Assembly: GCA_029204225.1 (NCBI GenBank)
Contig: CM055113.1
Location: forward strand, 17,059,745-17,123,744
DNA from: Diphasiastrum complanatum
Lineage: Eukaryota > Streptophyta > Lycopodiopsida > Lycopodiales > Lycopodiaceae
Length of the DNA: 64,000 nucleotides
Reading direction: 5' to 3'
Part shown: positions 21,901 through 32,226 of the stretch, piece after piece
Position numbering within the stretch: position 1 is the stretch's first letter
Layout: the number at the start of each line of letters is the position of its first letter
Program-made: the position numbers and the translations under genes
Notes under the pieces: generated by a model
Told to the model about the DNA's origin: nothing
The model's database searches: none
Seen by the model: the letters and a program-made list of their open reading frames with translations, nothing else

Positions 21901-22281
21901 TAGGACAAAAGTATGTGCACTCTCTCCTTTCTTTTGATAGCTTCTATAGATTTGATTCTTCAAAGCTAACATTCTAGTTTGGTTCTTGGATTCATAGACC
22001 TTTTGCAAAGTCTCCCAAGCATCTTGAGCTGAAGTGCAATCTCCTACCTCTCTTACGAGTTCATTTGCAACATTCATTTTTATGCAATGTAGTGCAACAT
22101 TGCACCTCTTGATGTATTTGGCTTTTTCTTGAGGATGAATAGGTCCGCCCTCCTTACCATTTACAATTTCCATCAGATCTTGCATGATCATGATAGATTC
22201 CATTCTAACTTTCCATACGGAATAGTTAGTTTTGTTGAGCCTTTCATTAGTATCCAAAAGATATGCATTTATAGATGCCAT
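18943..22281 (-). CDS. Copia gag-protease-integrase-RT polyprotein (copy 1)
   Basis: The 1112-codon frame has UBN2-type gag (about 1-240), zinc knuckle CYYCSKMGHYASKC (from 256), protease DSGATSHM (313), pre-integrase LWHKRLGHVN, integrase with D511, D573 and E609 (D-61-D-35-E), and RT with FLNGFLEEDIYMEQP and YVDDIII (D1004). The frame ends early at LIGFLMWITIKL, where copia elements normally read L.GSLMYLT.TRPDI, so the RT thumb/connection is broken. Other domains look intact. Five amino acids differ from the second copy (for example DSGATSHM against DSGASSHM, KIERV against KIEGV). Confidence 0.93.
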   Translation of the reverse strand: MASINAYLLDTNERLNKTNYSVWKVRMESIMIMQDLMEIVNGKEGGPIHPQEKAKYIKRCNVALHCIKMNVANELVREVGDCTSAQDAWETLQKVYESKNQTRMLALKNQIYRSYQKKGESAHTFVLRVKELNKELAFISDPIKDEELVQLILNGLSFEFDNLVQGYAIMGKLPILEELQGTLMAEESRRSQMQERMDRLSIQGGDDQALFTKGKGKSKGKVSTFKKCTKLEDQEGPSKASPSTTKVKKDKSKVKCYYCSKMGHYASKCFKRKQDQSQANMSKEEEEESSHEDSLMMSIFSSTSFKGEDPWWIDSGATSHMTSKREFFSSLLSYDGPIKSIYTANDEACKIERVGSIPLCLGSSKKINIEGVLYIPTITKNLLSVGQMVDNGFNVDFASNECFIKKKGKIVAKGTRIGKLYKLDAFVDTNVVMLAEKSKISTFTLWHKRLGHVNSGSMEAMIKEEYVLGLPRSIGKEDKVCEACALSKAHKKVFPNSITKSSHPLELIHSDVHIASTKSNGGSSMFLTFIDDYSRYCWVFLLSFKSQVFDTFVKFKLFVEKHHNHSIKILRSDNGGEFISNEFKAFCEEEGIKKETSCPYTPQQNGVAERRNRTLCECSKALRLDACLPKSFWGESLVCANYLMNRVSCKAIEGKTPYEMLYGKKPNLNHLKVFGCICYVHVPLETRTKEDPSSTRGIMLGYASSSKGYKVYLPSLNKFVVSRDVIFDEHHMHMLEEGSSAPTIKKKMAEEQDLGFEEELMEEQAPNPPITPRRSSRAKVEPSRLTYQGKGQQVEGISSTSYALSSFEEPSNVEDALNSKEWYKAMLDEYDVLIENETWLLVERPQRNVIGCKWVFKLKLNANGSVNKHKARLVAKGYAQERGIDYEEAFAPVAKMVTIRLIIALASHFGWILCQMDVSNAFLNGFLEEDIYMEQPQGFIKHGMENKVCHLQRSIYGLKQASRSWNSRLHWYLISLSFVQSEYDPTLYIKFDDVGIVLLLIYVDDIIISGNSVDGIEKIKIDLSLEFKMVDLGCLHFILGIEVLRGSDFIFISQVNYAQSLLKKFKMEVCKSVDTPMEQDVKVPNEDDERSFMDITLFRQLIGFLMWITIKL

Positions 22282-23079
22282 CTAGTCTCCTAATCAAGGA
22301 CTTGACACAAATGAAGGTTACTTCTATTGATTCGATTGAAGGTCTACCTTATTCCACTTCTTAGGGACCTGAAAATATCAGTAATAGACTTCCTATAAAG
22401 ATCTAAGAATGATCTCTAACAAAATCAAATCATAGAATACTAGAAACAATGCACTTGCTTGATTGAAGTAGACAATACTAGTAGAATTGCCCCTCTTTCT
22501 ATAAAGAACATTAAAGCTTCCAAATGATCTGATCAAGAGTGAATTTCAGCAACCTAATATACTTCCAAAATCACTTGTAAAAGATCTAAATGGAACTTAA
22601 TGAGGATGCAACACAATCTACTATCCAATCACAAGCAAAAAATGATCAAAATTGATGAAAAATTGATCTAATTTGGTGCATAAGTCAAGCAATGGTTAGA
22701 CTGAACCTAAATCACTTTAGGAGGTGTCTACTACACCTTAGAACAGCCTTGAAGAGTCCCCAAAACTCTGATCTTCCGTCTCCTTGAATGCTAGAAAGCC
22801 TCCTCTATGAAATCACCTCCAAAACTCGCTTAGAAATCAATGCTTGGAGCAAGCAAAACTTGCTATCTTGGTAATGTGAATTGAATTCAACTTTGCCTCT
22901 GGTTTTAGACACCTAAACACTTGCAAATGAAGTCACACAACACCAATCTCCAATGTATTTGACTCACTTTGAGTTCTAGAATCAATACTAGATGCTAAGA
23001 TCCAATCTACACAAGATTTAGATCAAAAATTGTGATCAAATTGAATGAAAACCAAGGATTTAGCTCATTTCAGCTTTTA

Positions 23080-23092
23080 GGCTCTGATACCA
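23080..23092 (-). other. Primer binding site of copia copy 1
   Basis: On the minus strand TGGTATCAGAGCC directly follows the 5' LTR end, complementary to the 3' end of initiator tRNA-Met. Confidence 0.92.
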
Positions 23093-23774
23093 TGTAAAAA
23101 TTACAGCAAATAAGGATCCTAAAACACTTGAAATGATGAGGGAAACAATAGATTATGATTTCATAAGATTAGCACAAGTTGAACCATCAAAATCCATCAA
23201 AAATCTATGCTTGAACCTCACTAAATGGCCCAAATCCTTGAAGAAGGCTTCACACGTGTGAAAGTACGGCCTCCCACAGTCTGAGTACTGTACACCAGAC
23301 CTACATTCAATCCTATAATCATTAGTAATCACAAGTACTCAAACAATTATGGACATAGAGAGCAATTGCACCATTATAAGAGAAAAAACATGAAATTGCT
23401 TGATTGATTTTGGTGAGATATCATCACCTATATATACATGATCCATCACGATTTTGGGCAGGTATGAGTAGCCCTAAACCTATGCCTAATGCTAATTTTG
23501 GTGGATCTTTCATCCCTACCAAGTTAGGGTTGGAATCTTGGAGATCCCTCAACAATGCAAAAATTACCAAAAATAGCTCCTATTTTTTCTCCCTTGTATC
23601 TAAGCATAATTTGGACTCATTCCAAAGGTTCTAACACTTAGGTCTACTTGAGAGCATCCTTATGAATGGAATCCTATGCTATCTGGCATGTGTGACAAGC
23701 CACATCATGACCATCTAACTATTTACAAGTCATATGACCAAAACTAGTCAAGCTAGAATTGTGAATTTTTAACA
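23093..23774 (-). repeat. 5' LTR of copia copy 1
   Basis: 682-bp LTR next to the primer site, ending at the TATGC duplication. Supplies the promoter for the element, with the TATATATAGG motif on the minus strand. Confidence 0.93.
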
Positions 23775-24753
23775 TATGCATCATAATAATATGGTCAAGG
23801 ATCTAAACATTAATGTTGCCTCCACTGACATTTGACATGTCTGTGAGATGTGCCTACTAGGCAAACAACCTAGATCAAGATTCCCAAAGGGACAAGCCAC
23901 TAGAGCTAAGTCCATTTTAGGATTGATACATAATGATCTGTGTGGCCCTATGAGTACTCCCTCTCTGGGTTTAGCACTATATTTTATCACTTTTATGAAT
24001 GACTATTCAAGATTCACCAGTATTATGCTCATTAAGAACAAGTCTAAGATGTTCAACCGATTCAAAGAATTCAAATAGTTTGTTGAGATCCAAACTAGTC
24101 AAAGACTCAAGACCCTGCATACGGACAATGGGGGAGAGTTCTCGTCAGACGAAATGTCCGACTACTTATCATCATGCGACATTCATCATCAGCTCACCAC
24201 CAGCTACACTCCACAACAAATTGGAGTAGCTGAGAGGAAGAACCGAACATTACTTAATGCAGCACGATCAATGATGTCAAATGCTCAACTACCCAAGAAA
24301 TTTTTGGCTGAAGCAATTTCAACAGCTTGCTATCTGCAGAACTATTCAAGCACTAAAGCAGTTGACTCAAGAACTCCCTTCGAAGTCTTTCATGGCTACA
24401 AACCAAGTCTAAAGCATCTCCAAGTGTTTGGCAGTCTTTGCTATGTGCAGATTCTGTCTGACCCAAGAAAGAAGCTTGATCTTGTCAACTACAAGAGTTT
24501 CTTCATTGGATACTCGACATCACACAAGGCCTATCGAATTTATGATGTCGAGTCGGTCCGTATCTTAGTCTTCGAGACGTCGTCTTCCTCGAAGATAGAT
24601 TTTACGACTTCAAGCAGAAGCAACCAATGCAAGGGTTCGTTCCAACGACTCCCTTCACCATCAACAGACCTCGACCTATGTCTGTTCCGACAATCGAAGA
24701 TACCCATGTTACACAACAAGGAGAATCATCATCTCAACAACCGACTTTTGTTA
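23775..24753 (+). pseudogene. Older copia element: integrase part, continued
   Basis: Downstream of the nested insertion the frame resumes with CEMCLLGKQPRSRFPK, then LGLIHNDLCGPM (first catalytic Asp), FITFMNDYSRFTSI, LHTDNGGEFSSDEM (second Asp), YTPQQIGVAERKNRTL (Glu) and VFGSLCYVQI. The order is that of a copia integrase. A frameshift near 24570 moves to RDVVFLEDRFYDFKQKQ. The RT and RNase H are missing, and the sequence passes directly into the LTR-like repeat. Stops near 23835 and 24078 show decay. Confidence 0.85.
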
Positions 24754-25023
24754 TGAGATATATGTAAGCAGAGTCAATTAGTGAAAGTGTGATTTAGAGT
24801 TCCTCCATTGTATCAGAATTATTTGATTCCACAGGATTAGAGATTTTAGAAAGAGTGAAATAGATAGTATTCAATCTTTAACTAGCATAGTAAGATCACA
24901 ACACATAGTGCACTACTACTGTGAACCATTCTCGAGAACAAGATTGTGATATGATCGTTGTATGTACAACAACTTAATTCATATTCTCTATTTTCTTAAT
25001 GTGTGTCTTACACTGTTGAATGC
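24754..25023 (+). repeat. LTR-like repeat, right copy
   Basis: Homologous to 13820-14113, starting TGAGATATATG and ending GTTGAATGC. Because it directly follows old copia coding sequence, it is probably that element's 3' LTR. It is about 25 bases shorter than the left copy through small deletions. Confidence 0.65.
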
Positions 25024-25459
25024 TTCATTAGAGAAACTTAGAGCCCGACGAGGGCCTTTGAAAAAGATGCTTTTTTATTTTTTTTCTTATTTTCGTTGCC
25101 ATGTGGACCAATTGAAATCTTAGCTTTGGGGTTCTACGTAACGTAGATTTTTCCAAATATGAATAAAATAAAAACTTTTTAAATATATTGTTGTTTCGTC
25201 GGACAACATGTGGAAATGCTATTGGTTGATGAGGCCTGCCCTTCCAGCTCATCACTGCCCAAAGAGACCCAAAAATATTGAAAATGAATATGACAGATGG
25301 TTGAGATGAGAAAATCGATGTACCATTAATGTATATGCATTGTCAAACCATGGTTAACAGGGATAACCAGAGTTAATTTGTGGCGCCAAATAGATCAGTG
25401 TTTCAAATTTTCGCCAACACTTTTTCTCAGATTCATGGCTTTTTGTCTACGCAAATTTT
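25024..25459. other. Interval without recognised feature
   Basis: Possible left boundary of the unusual intron-bearing gene cluster. I saw no terminal inverted repeat or promoter that I could defend. Confidence 0.4.
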
Positions 25460-26088
25460 CAGATTCATAGTTCATTGTTTCAGATTTTTGCATGCAAATT
25501 ACGAATGGCGCCATCAAGGAAGCCGTGCTCCTCAATCGACTCTGTGCTTCTATTGAATGAGACAGATGATAATGGATTATGGGTGCCAAGAAAATATTCA
25601 AAAAACTCTCGGGTTTTGATGCATCCATCATCAAGAGGAGCATTTCGAAAAAGAAAAAGGTCAAAACTATCATTTTGATCTTTTTAGAAGGCCAGAATTT
25701 TGGATTTCAGAACATCATCAGGAGGAAAATCTATTTCTAAAATTCTAGTCCAACATGTATATATGCATTCAGAGATAAATGTGCAAGGATTCAACCGTTA
25801 GGATCACAAAAAAAGCAACTGTGAGTATTGATATTTTTGATACTTTGATTTTTGTCATTCATAAATATCTAATAGTAAACTTGCCAATCTGATCATTTTC
25901 TCTTGCAGATTTATATCCATCCAACATAAATGAATGAGAGCCGAGTGGATCTTTAGTAGGTGTGTTAGATGTTATTCACACTGATATTGGACAGCTGCAA
26001 TATCGAGGTAGAACTGCAAAAGATCTAGCTGATAGTGGAATCTTTTTTTATGAATGATAAATTACCCTCTCCCTTTACGCTTTGCCTC

Positions 26089-26181
<93 letters not shown>

Positions 26182-26520
26182 AAGAGAGAAAGTTCTATTA
26201 CCTAGTTTTGAAAGTGATGAATGGATTGCACCAGATGCTACAGTTTCAGAATCATTTCTTTGCAAGATATATAATGATGTAAAAAATTCATTAAAAATGA
26301 GCATGAGATAAAAAACAGTCAGATTGAGTTGGTTTATTTCCTTGAATATATTTGTGGATTTCTTTTCAAGTATCAATATACAAAAAATCCCAACGATGTT
26401 TGTATGCAAAAATTTATCAGATAGTTTATTATCTGAACTTATGGATGAAGGCTGGGACAAAAGATCAGATGGAAAAATAGAATGCAGAATTAAAATGTCT
26501 TCCATGTGCTTCTGTTATTA
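25460..26520 (+). other. Possible plus-strand exons of an unrecognised gene
   Basis: Several short open segments have a coding look but no family I recognise. 25505-25678 encodes a basic stretch (SRGAFRKRKRSKL). After an acceptor-like CTCTTGCAG near 25910, a frame reads DVIHTDIGQLQYRGRTAKDLADSGIFF. Beyond the GA microsatellite, 26200-26311 gives SFESDEWIAPDATVSESFLCKIY. In a shifted frame near 26400 there is SDSLLSELMDEGWDKRSDGKIECRI. They lie upstream of, and on the same strand as, the ubiquitin-like ORF. Whether they splice together is unknown. Confidence 0.35.
26092..26177. repeat. (GA)n microsatellite
   Basis: About 43 GA units, interrupted only at the right end by AAAG units. Confidence 0.98.
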
Positions 26521-26588
26521 AATTTGAAAAACAAATGTTGAGCTTATGCTTTCATTATCAAAGATGGAAAAAAAGTAAAGGTAAATGA

Positions 26589-26959
26589 GTGCCACTCGAT
26601 CAAGACTTGGAAGCCAGTGGACATTCAAAACGAAAAAATATTGAAGTTATATACAATGATGCCGTTTTGGCATGTGTTGAGATGGAAGAAGATTGGAGTC
26701 TAAACTACATCCGGCGGGAACTATTGCTCCTACAAGATGATGTACTTTCAGACTTCAGATTCATTTTCAATGGTAAACTTGTAAGCAACTGTAAACACTC
26801 GATCTTTTATGAATAGTTTCAATCAAAACTTTCTAACACAAACTCTATACTAATTCTAACTAACTTTGTATTAGTTTTATGCAGGTACGTAAAAGACATG
26901 AGCTCGAGATCAAATGCAGAGATATTGGCGAAACAATCCAACTTATGGAAGAACATTGA
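26589..26959 (+). CDS. Small spliced ORF with ubiquitin-like pattern
   Basis: Exon 26589-26780 ends at a GTAAGC donor, and exon 26885-26959 follows a TTTATGCAG acceptor, giving a frame-preserving join and about 88 codons. From residue 18 on it reads IEVIYNDAVLACVEMEEDWSL, then LSDFRFIFNGKLV, RKRHELEIKCRDIG and ETIQL. The order (beta strand, turn, D/E-W-x-L helix start, F.F.F.G..V, then C/K.DI......) resembles a ubiquitin-like or related beta-grasp fold seen at the ends of larger proteins. There is no Gly-Gly terminus. The start Met is only the first in frame; upstream exons may exist. Family placement is inference; I do not recognise the gene. Confidence 0.45.
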
Positions 26960-27150
26960 GATTCACTATCAGCAAATACATGCCAATGTCTTTTTATCAT
27001 TATAGAAAAATTGCATTCCATTATTAGACTATGGACACAAGCTGATTGTAAGAATCTATTGTGATATCAATAAAAAAAATCCATAAACGGGTTGTTTACA
27101 AGTAAAATGATTGTATTTTTTTTTATATCTCTCTATTTATAAATAGATCT

Positions 27151-27709
27151 CTATTCAATCAATTTTTCTATATTTTCTATATCAGTATTAGGAACTAATA
27201 AAGCAACAACTACTCCTATAATCTCGTCCTCCTCTGTTTCGGGAAGGGCCTCAATGCCTTTTAAGGCAAGAGGAATATCTGCTACAAAACTGCCTTCCTC
27301 TGTATTAGAAAGGACTTTTATTCCTTTTTGATCATATAAAATAAGATCTGCATCCTGAACAACCTGAAAGGCTGTTAAGACAGGAGCAGCTTCCTTTTGA
27401 GGGCCCTCGATTGTAGGTGCAACGCTTACATCGTACTGGGCAAAGGTTCTGATCAACTCTTGCCGAAATCTATATACATCATCAGGAATATACGGCTCAA
27501 GAGTGAACTGTCATCACAAAACACGAGAATCAACAAATTACAAACAATGATAGTAATAAAATATGAATAAGAATGAAATGAACTACAAATGAATAGAATA
27601 TTACCTTTTCAATATCTACATCCGTTTGTAAATTATACCATTCAAAAAATAGCTTCGTATTGTACAGGACGAACCGTGCAGGACTAAAAGTGTCATTTTG
27701 CTGTACACA
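27151..27709 (-). CDS. Unrecognised two-exon acidic ORF
   Basis: Exon 27709-27605 follows an ATATATGCAG acceptor and ends at AAG|GTAAT; exon 27507-27151 follows GATGACAG. The join is in frame and gives about 153 codons without a stop: CVQQNDTFSPARFVLYNTKL, FFEWYNLQTDVDIEK, then FTLEPYIPDDVYRFRQEL and an acidic C-terminal half (EEGSFVADIPLAL, LPETEEDEIIGVVVALLVP). No first exon with a convincing start was found; the duplicated G-box segment lies directly upstream, so a short first exon may be there. No domain recognised. Clean splicing and an open frame suggest a real gene. Confidence 0.5.
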
Positions 27710-27737
27710 CTGCATATATTGAACAAAAATTACTAAC

Positions 27738-28365
27738 AATGATGACCCAATTATGAGGCCACGTGGGATGAGACACGTGCTCGAATCCCTAATCGACACG
27801 TGTCATTCTCGCACGTGACAAATGTCAGATCAATCATACTAGGTACGACACATTTAATTTGGCCAAACACAAGTCGATACGTGTTCCTTCGCCACTCCTC
27901 CACACATGAGATTTTTTTTTATAAATATGTCTTTTTAGGCTCGGATTTTCATGCAAATTCACGATTGCTTTTGCTGGTTATCGATTTCAAGCACGCCGCT
28001 TGCTCTCATTACATCTCGTTGGCTATTATGCACCTGGATCCAATGCTGCATCGTCTGGTATCGCATTCGAGCATGTATCGCAATCCTTTTATTTTCTACT
28101 CGTTGTTCTTGCGTCCGGATCCGATACTCCAATTTCAAATATCTCTCTTGAGCGCACGTTGCTTTGACGTTCTTGTCGGACCTGGGGTTTGCGCCTGAGA
28201 GCGATATTTGGAACTTCAGTTCTGCTATTTTTGTTTAAAATGTCTAATTTTGAATCCAGTTTGCTTTTTTTTTTTTAATGAATTTTTGCAAATTTTTGCA
28301 CTGTGAAAAGATGACCGGGACACGTGTCGTCAAATGACTAGACCACGTGGAATGTCCGTACTGAT
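27738..28365. promoter_or_regulatory. CACGTG-rich tandem unit 1 (promoter-like)
   Basis: First copy of a direct repeat with a period of 628 bases. Its left part has many CACGTG or ACACGTG cores (GCCACGTGG, ACACGTGC, ACACGTGTC, GCACGTGAC), the palindromic G-box bound by plant bZIP and bHLH factors. A TATAAATA motif follows at about 27921. It lies between a minus-strand gene on the left and a plus-strand gene on the right. At its right end are two more cores (GACACGTGTC, CCACGTGG). A promoter role is inference. Confidence 0.55.
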
Positions 28366-28935
28366 AATGATGACCCAATTATGGAGACACGTGGGTTGAG
28401 ACACGTGCGCGAATCCCTTATCGACGCATGTCATTCTTGCATGTGACATATGTCAGATCAATCATTCAAGGTACGACACATTTATTTTGGCCAATCACAT
28501 GTCGACATGTGTTATTTTGCCACTCCTCCACACGTGCAAATTTTTTTTTTATGTAAATAGGTCTTTTTCGACTCGGAATTCCACGCAAATTTACGATTGC
28601 TTTGCCGGATATCAATTTCAAGCGCACCGCTTGCTCTCATTACGTCTCGTTGACTATTATGCACCTGAATCCGATATTGCATCCTCTAGTATCGCATTCA
28701 AGCGCGTTTCGTATCCCTTTTCTTTTCTGCTAGTTGTTCTTGCGCTCGGATCCGATACTCCAGCTTCCAATATCTCTCTCGAGTGCACGTTGCTTTGACG
28801 TGCTTGTCTGACCTGGGGTTTGCACCTGAGAGCGATATTTGGAACTTTAGTTCTATTATTTTTGTTTAAAATGTCTAATTTTGAATCCAGTTTGCTTTAA
28901 GTTTTTAATGAATTGGTATTACTGATAGGTTGGAC
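28366..28935. promoter_or_regulatory. CACGTG-rich tandem unit 2 (promoter-like)
   Basis: Second copy, starting AATGATGACCCAATTATG like the first and conserving the G-box cluster, the AT-rich TATA region (TATGTAAATAGG near 28550) and the downstream CCTGGGGTTTG block. The copies differ by many substitutions, so the duplication is not recent. It ends about 60 bases before the first plus-strand ORF. Confidence 0.55.
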
Positions 28936-28997
28936 TATTTCAAATCCTTTTTTCTCCTTTTCTTTTTATTCTACCTTCTATAACTGAGGGCCCTGGT

Positions 28998-30354
28998 GTG
29001 GAGGCATTTTTTGAGATATATCTCAGATTCAAGTCCCTGCTTAGTACTCCGTTATTCAGGTCTCAAAATAAAGACATGATTCATTATCAGGACCTGGTGG
29101 CACTCGACAAACATATCTACAAAGCTAAGCTTGACAGAATGTTTACTAAGTTACATAATGATTTCAAGTTTGTAGATGAGTGCCCAATTCATAATAAAAA
29201 ATCTAGATTTCTTGATTTTCAGTTTGCTTTTGTTTTTTTTCTTTTGTTAGATATTCTTGACGATTCGGACTCTGTGCCCTCCACTTCTGAAGCAGTTTCT
29301 TCTAGTGGTACAAAGTCTGAAACGTCAAAGATTGTAGATATAGATACTTTTTTTATTGACACGAGTGTTAATTTAGATGATTGTTCTGATTTTGATCTTG
29401 CTCGAAATAGGCTACTTTTATAGGCCCTAGAACACCCACTACTCTTTCTCCTTCTGATAAATATTTGATCACTTTGCCTACTTATAATATAGATAGTAAT
29501 TCCTTTTTGACAATATCGGATATTTTTGACTTCACTGAAGCTGAGACTCTTTGCATTTTGAGCAAAGAGCTTGATGAATTTTCGGATATAATTGATTTTG
29601 ATGCTGATGATCTTCTCTCTAGTGTTGACGATGTACATAATGATAAGTTTTATTCAGGGAAAGATTGCTTGAAAATGGCTGTGGAGGAAATGCGCAACAA
29701 AGAAGATGATCTACCTTCTGAGGAGGAGTTTCTTAGAATCCAAAGTCAGCTTGGTTTTCCACAGCCAACTGTCTATTCACCAACAATATTGACATCAAAA
29801 GGTGGACATAATATTTATGGAGAGACAGTAATCAGAGAAGACAAAGCCGAATGCGTAAGTTTTTGTCTCTTATCAAGTACTAGTAGATTTGTTATGTCAG
29901 ATTATATACTGGAGCTTACTTTGTTTTTTATCATTTCAGGAAACAATTTTCCTTGATGATTTTGCAATTCGTCGAGGAGGGCAGAGATCTTCTGCGGGGG
30001 AATTTTCAAGAGACCATGCACTCGGGCACTATCTAAAGTCCTTCAAGAATAATGAGATAAGTGTTGCACATTCAAAGTTTCATCAACATGGTGAAACTAT
30101 GATTATGGCAATCAAGGCACTGTCTCATTTTTTTGGAGGACATAATTTTAATAAGGTGCATAAAGTAATTTTTGTAAAGAAAACTATTGCGATTAAAATT
30201 TTAGGACGTCTCATTTTGCTATGTATGCTGCTTATGTTGATCTGAGTAAGCATGAAAACTATGAGCTATTGGATCCATACGAAAGAAGATAATTGTTGCA
30301 TGATTCTAAGTTGCAACTTTCATTGGAAAAATATCGGAAGCAGATTAGATACTG
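28998..30354 (+). pseudogene. Unrecognised acidic multi-exon gene, decayed
   Basis: The first frame (28998-29423) reads FFEIYLRFKSLLSTPLF, KLDRMFTKLHNDFKFVDEC, then a Ser/Asp-rich part. A minus-one shift near 29420 leads to FIGPRTPTTLSPSDKYL and a very acidic stretch (DFDADDLLSSVDDVHND). The coding continues to DKAEC at a GTAAGT donor (29855), resumes at 29940 after TTTCAG with ETIFLDDFAIRRGGQ and HGETMIMAIKALSHFFGGHN, and after another intron-like gap with SHFAMYAAYVDLSKHENYELL. An in-frame TAA precedes QLSLEKYRKQIRY. No known family. It could be an accessory gene of the neighbouring transposase-like unit. The shift and stop imply decay. Confidence 0.5.
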
Positions 30355-32226
30355 CTGAATTGTACTTTGTAAATATTTTTATTTAATATACAAAATTTTA
30401 TTGTGTGTCTATAGCCTACTGGCTTGTATAAATTTGCATGCTTTTTAATTTTTTTTATAATCCGTCAATTTTGTATTATGACGAATTTGGATTCTTCTGT
30501 AAAACCATTGGAAAAGTTGCAATATATAGCTGTTTTTGGTGCTAGTCCCGCCATGTTGTGTACTTTTATGAAATGCCGCTCTTGCTTGCCAATGAGATTT
30601 TTCCATTTCTAACGACGACCATATATTAAGACTTCCACTATTTCTTGCAAAGAATGTCGTAATATGTGCTGCATGTCATAAAAACATAATCTAAATCAGT
30701 ACCAAAAGTATATAATTTAACTGCACATATTTGTCTATCGTAGTGTAAAATCAAAATCTTACCATATAATGTGTTATATGATCAACACCCCATGCACTCT
30801 AAACTGCATCCACAAATTCACTAGTTGTTTTCTGTATCATTTGGACATCAGTATTTGAAAATTTATCTTTTCTCAAGTATTTCACCATGTTGTCTAACTT
30901 TTTCCAAACTTCTACTTTGTGTATACGAGTAGAACCTTCTTCTTTGAAATCTTGAGTTGCTGCAATAATTTCTTTCCAAACCGTGTATTGAACCTTAGAT
31001 TGTTTGCCAGAATAATTTGATAAAAATCTTCGAGCTTTAGATCTTCCAATGCTCGGCTTGCATGGAATATTTCCTGTTTTACCTGATAACTTGTCATCTT
31101 TTTTTATTTTAACGTGGCCTTTATGTAAGCCTGCTTTGGACAACACATCCTCTAATATGGAAATAGTTTCCTTTGCAGAGGCCTCTGGCTCGGAATTCCA
31201 TGCAAACAAGATGTGAAAATATATTATTTTTTCTATAATATGCACCTCCGCATGCAATGTACAGATATGAACATTTCGTAGAGGAATCGGTAGTACAGGT
31301 TTCCAATTAGGATCTTCTCGATCTCTTGATATTTCTGTACTCCTTGTCATGTCTTTTGCTGTTTTCATGCAGTACAAACAAGGGTGTTTAGAGTTAGCGC
31401 CATGAGATACATTGAACATACATTTTAATGTCTTCAGATCTCCTGCTAAATGCCATTCAATGTTGAAAGTGCCAATTCCAAGAATATTGAGCGGAACTCC
31501 CTTCATGTGATTTTTTATGGTGGCAGGATATGATGTTCTATTAAATATGCATGAGAGAATGTTATGGTCTTCTTTCAGCACCTATAAGAGAATACAAAAA
31601 ATGTGATTAGCCTCATAATATTAACACAGAGAAGATTTTAGATATGAAATCCATATTCAAATGATTATCCCTATTTATTATGCAAAGGAACTGCCATACC
31701 TGAAATATTGCCAACCACCAGATATCATTTTCTGATTGAACACTGAAATTGAGGTCTTCTGAGTCTTCTGAATTTGAAAGTGCTCTATTCATGATTGCGA
31801 GACTGACTCTTTCCATTTTTTGTCCTTTTATAATTTCAGACTCATCTAACTTGAGAACAACTATCAATTTGCTATTGACATTCTCATTTGTAATACCGTA
31901 AAAATTTATGATGAATGTTAATAACTGACTAATGTCAATAAATAAATTGTTGGAATTGTTATATGCTAGACTTTCTCCTTTCAAGCAATACACTTCATTG
32001 ATATGAGATGGATTACCAACTATTGTCTGCATACCATGGTTTAACATGTCTTTTTAAAAAAAAAGATGAAATGGTCGTGGGATTGAAAACTTTTTAATAT
32101 TTACTTGTGCAAATGCCTCCTTTATCATCTTAAACATTGCATATGCTTCCCTACTGATGCTAGAAAAGTCACATGCAACCTGAAGCAATGTAGTGTCTAA
32201 TATTTTTCCAACTTCATTCATAATGC

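Larger units (their letters stand above)
17631..23774 (-). mobile_element. Complete Ty1/copia element, copy 1 (TSD TATGC)
   Basis: A 6144-bp element in minus orientation. Two 682-bp LTRs (TGTTAAAAATTC...TTTTTACA in element sense) bound it, with TATGC duplicated at 17626-17630 and 23775-23779. A primer site for initiator tRNA-Met is adjacent to the 5' LTR, and a long gag-pol ORF plus an RNase H ORF fill the inside. The high LTR identity seen by eye and long ORF suggest recent insertion. It lies within the pre-integrase domain of an older copia element. The same family has a second copy at 32227-38360 on the plus strand. Confidence 0.95.

Noticed and set aside
26062-26505. 147-codon minus ORF with a long Ser-Leu repeat
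   Set aside because: The repeat is the microsatellite read in frame; the rest is antisense to a more plausible coding strand.
27800-28798. ORFs of 103-132 codons across the tandem G-box units
   Set aside because: They run through promoter-like repeated DNA, differ between the two units and have no conserved product.
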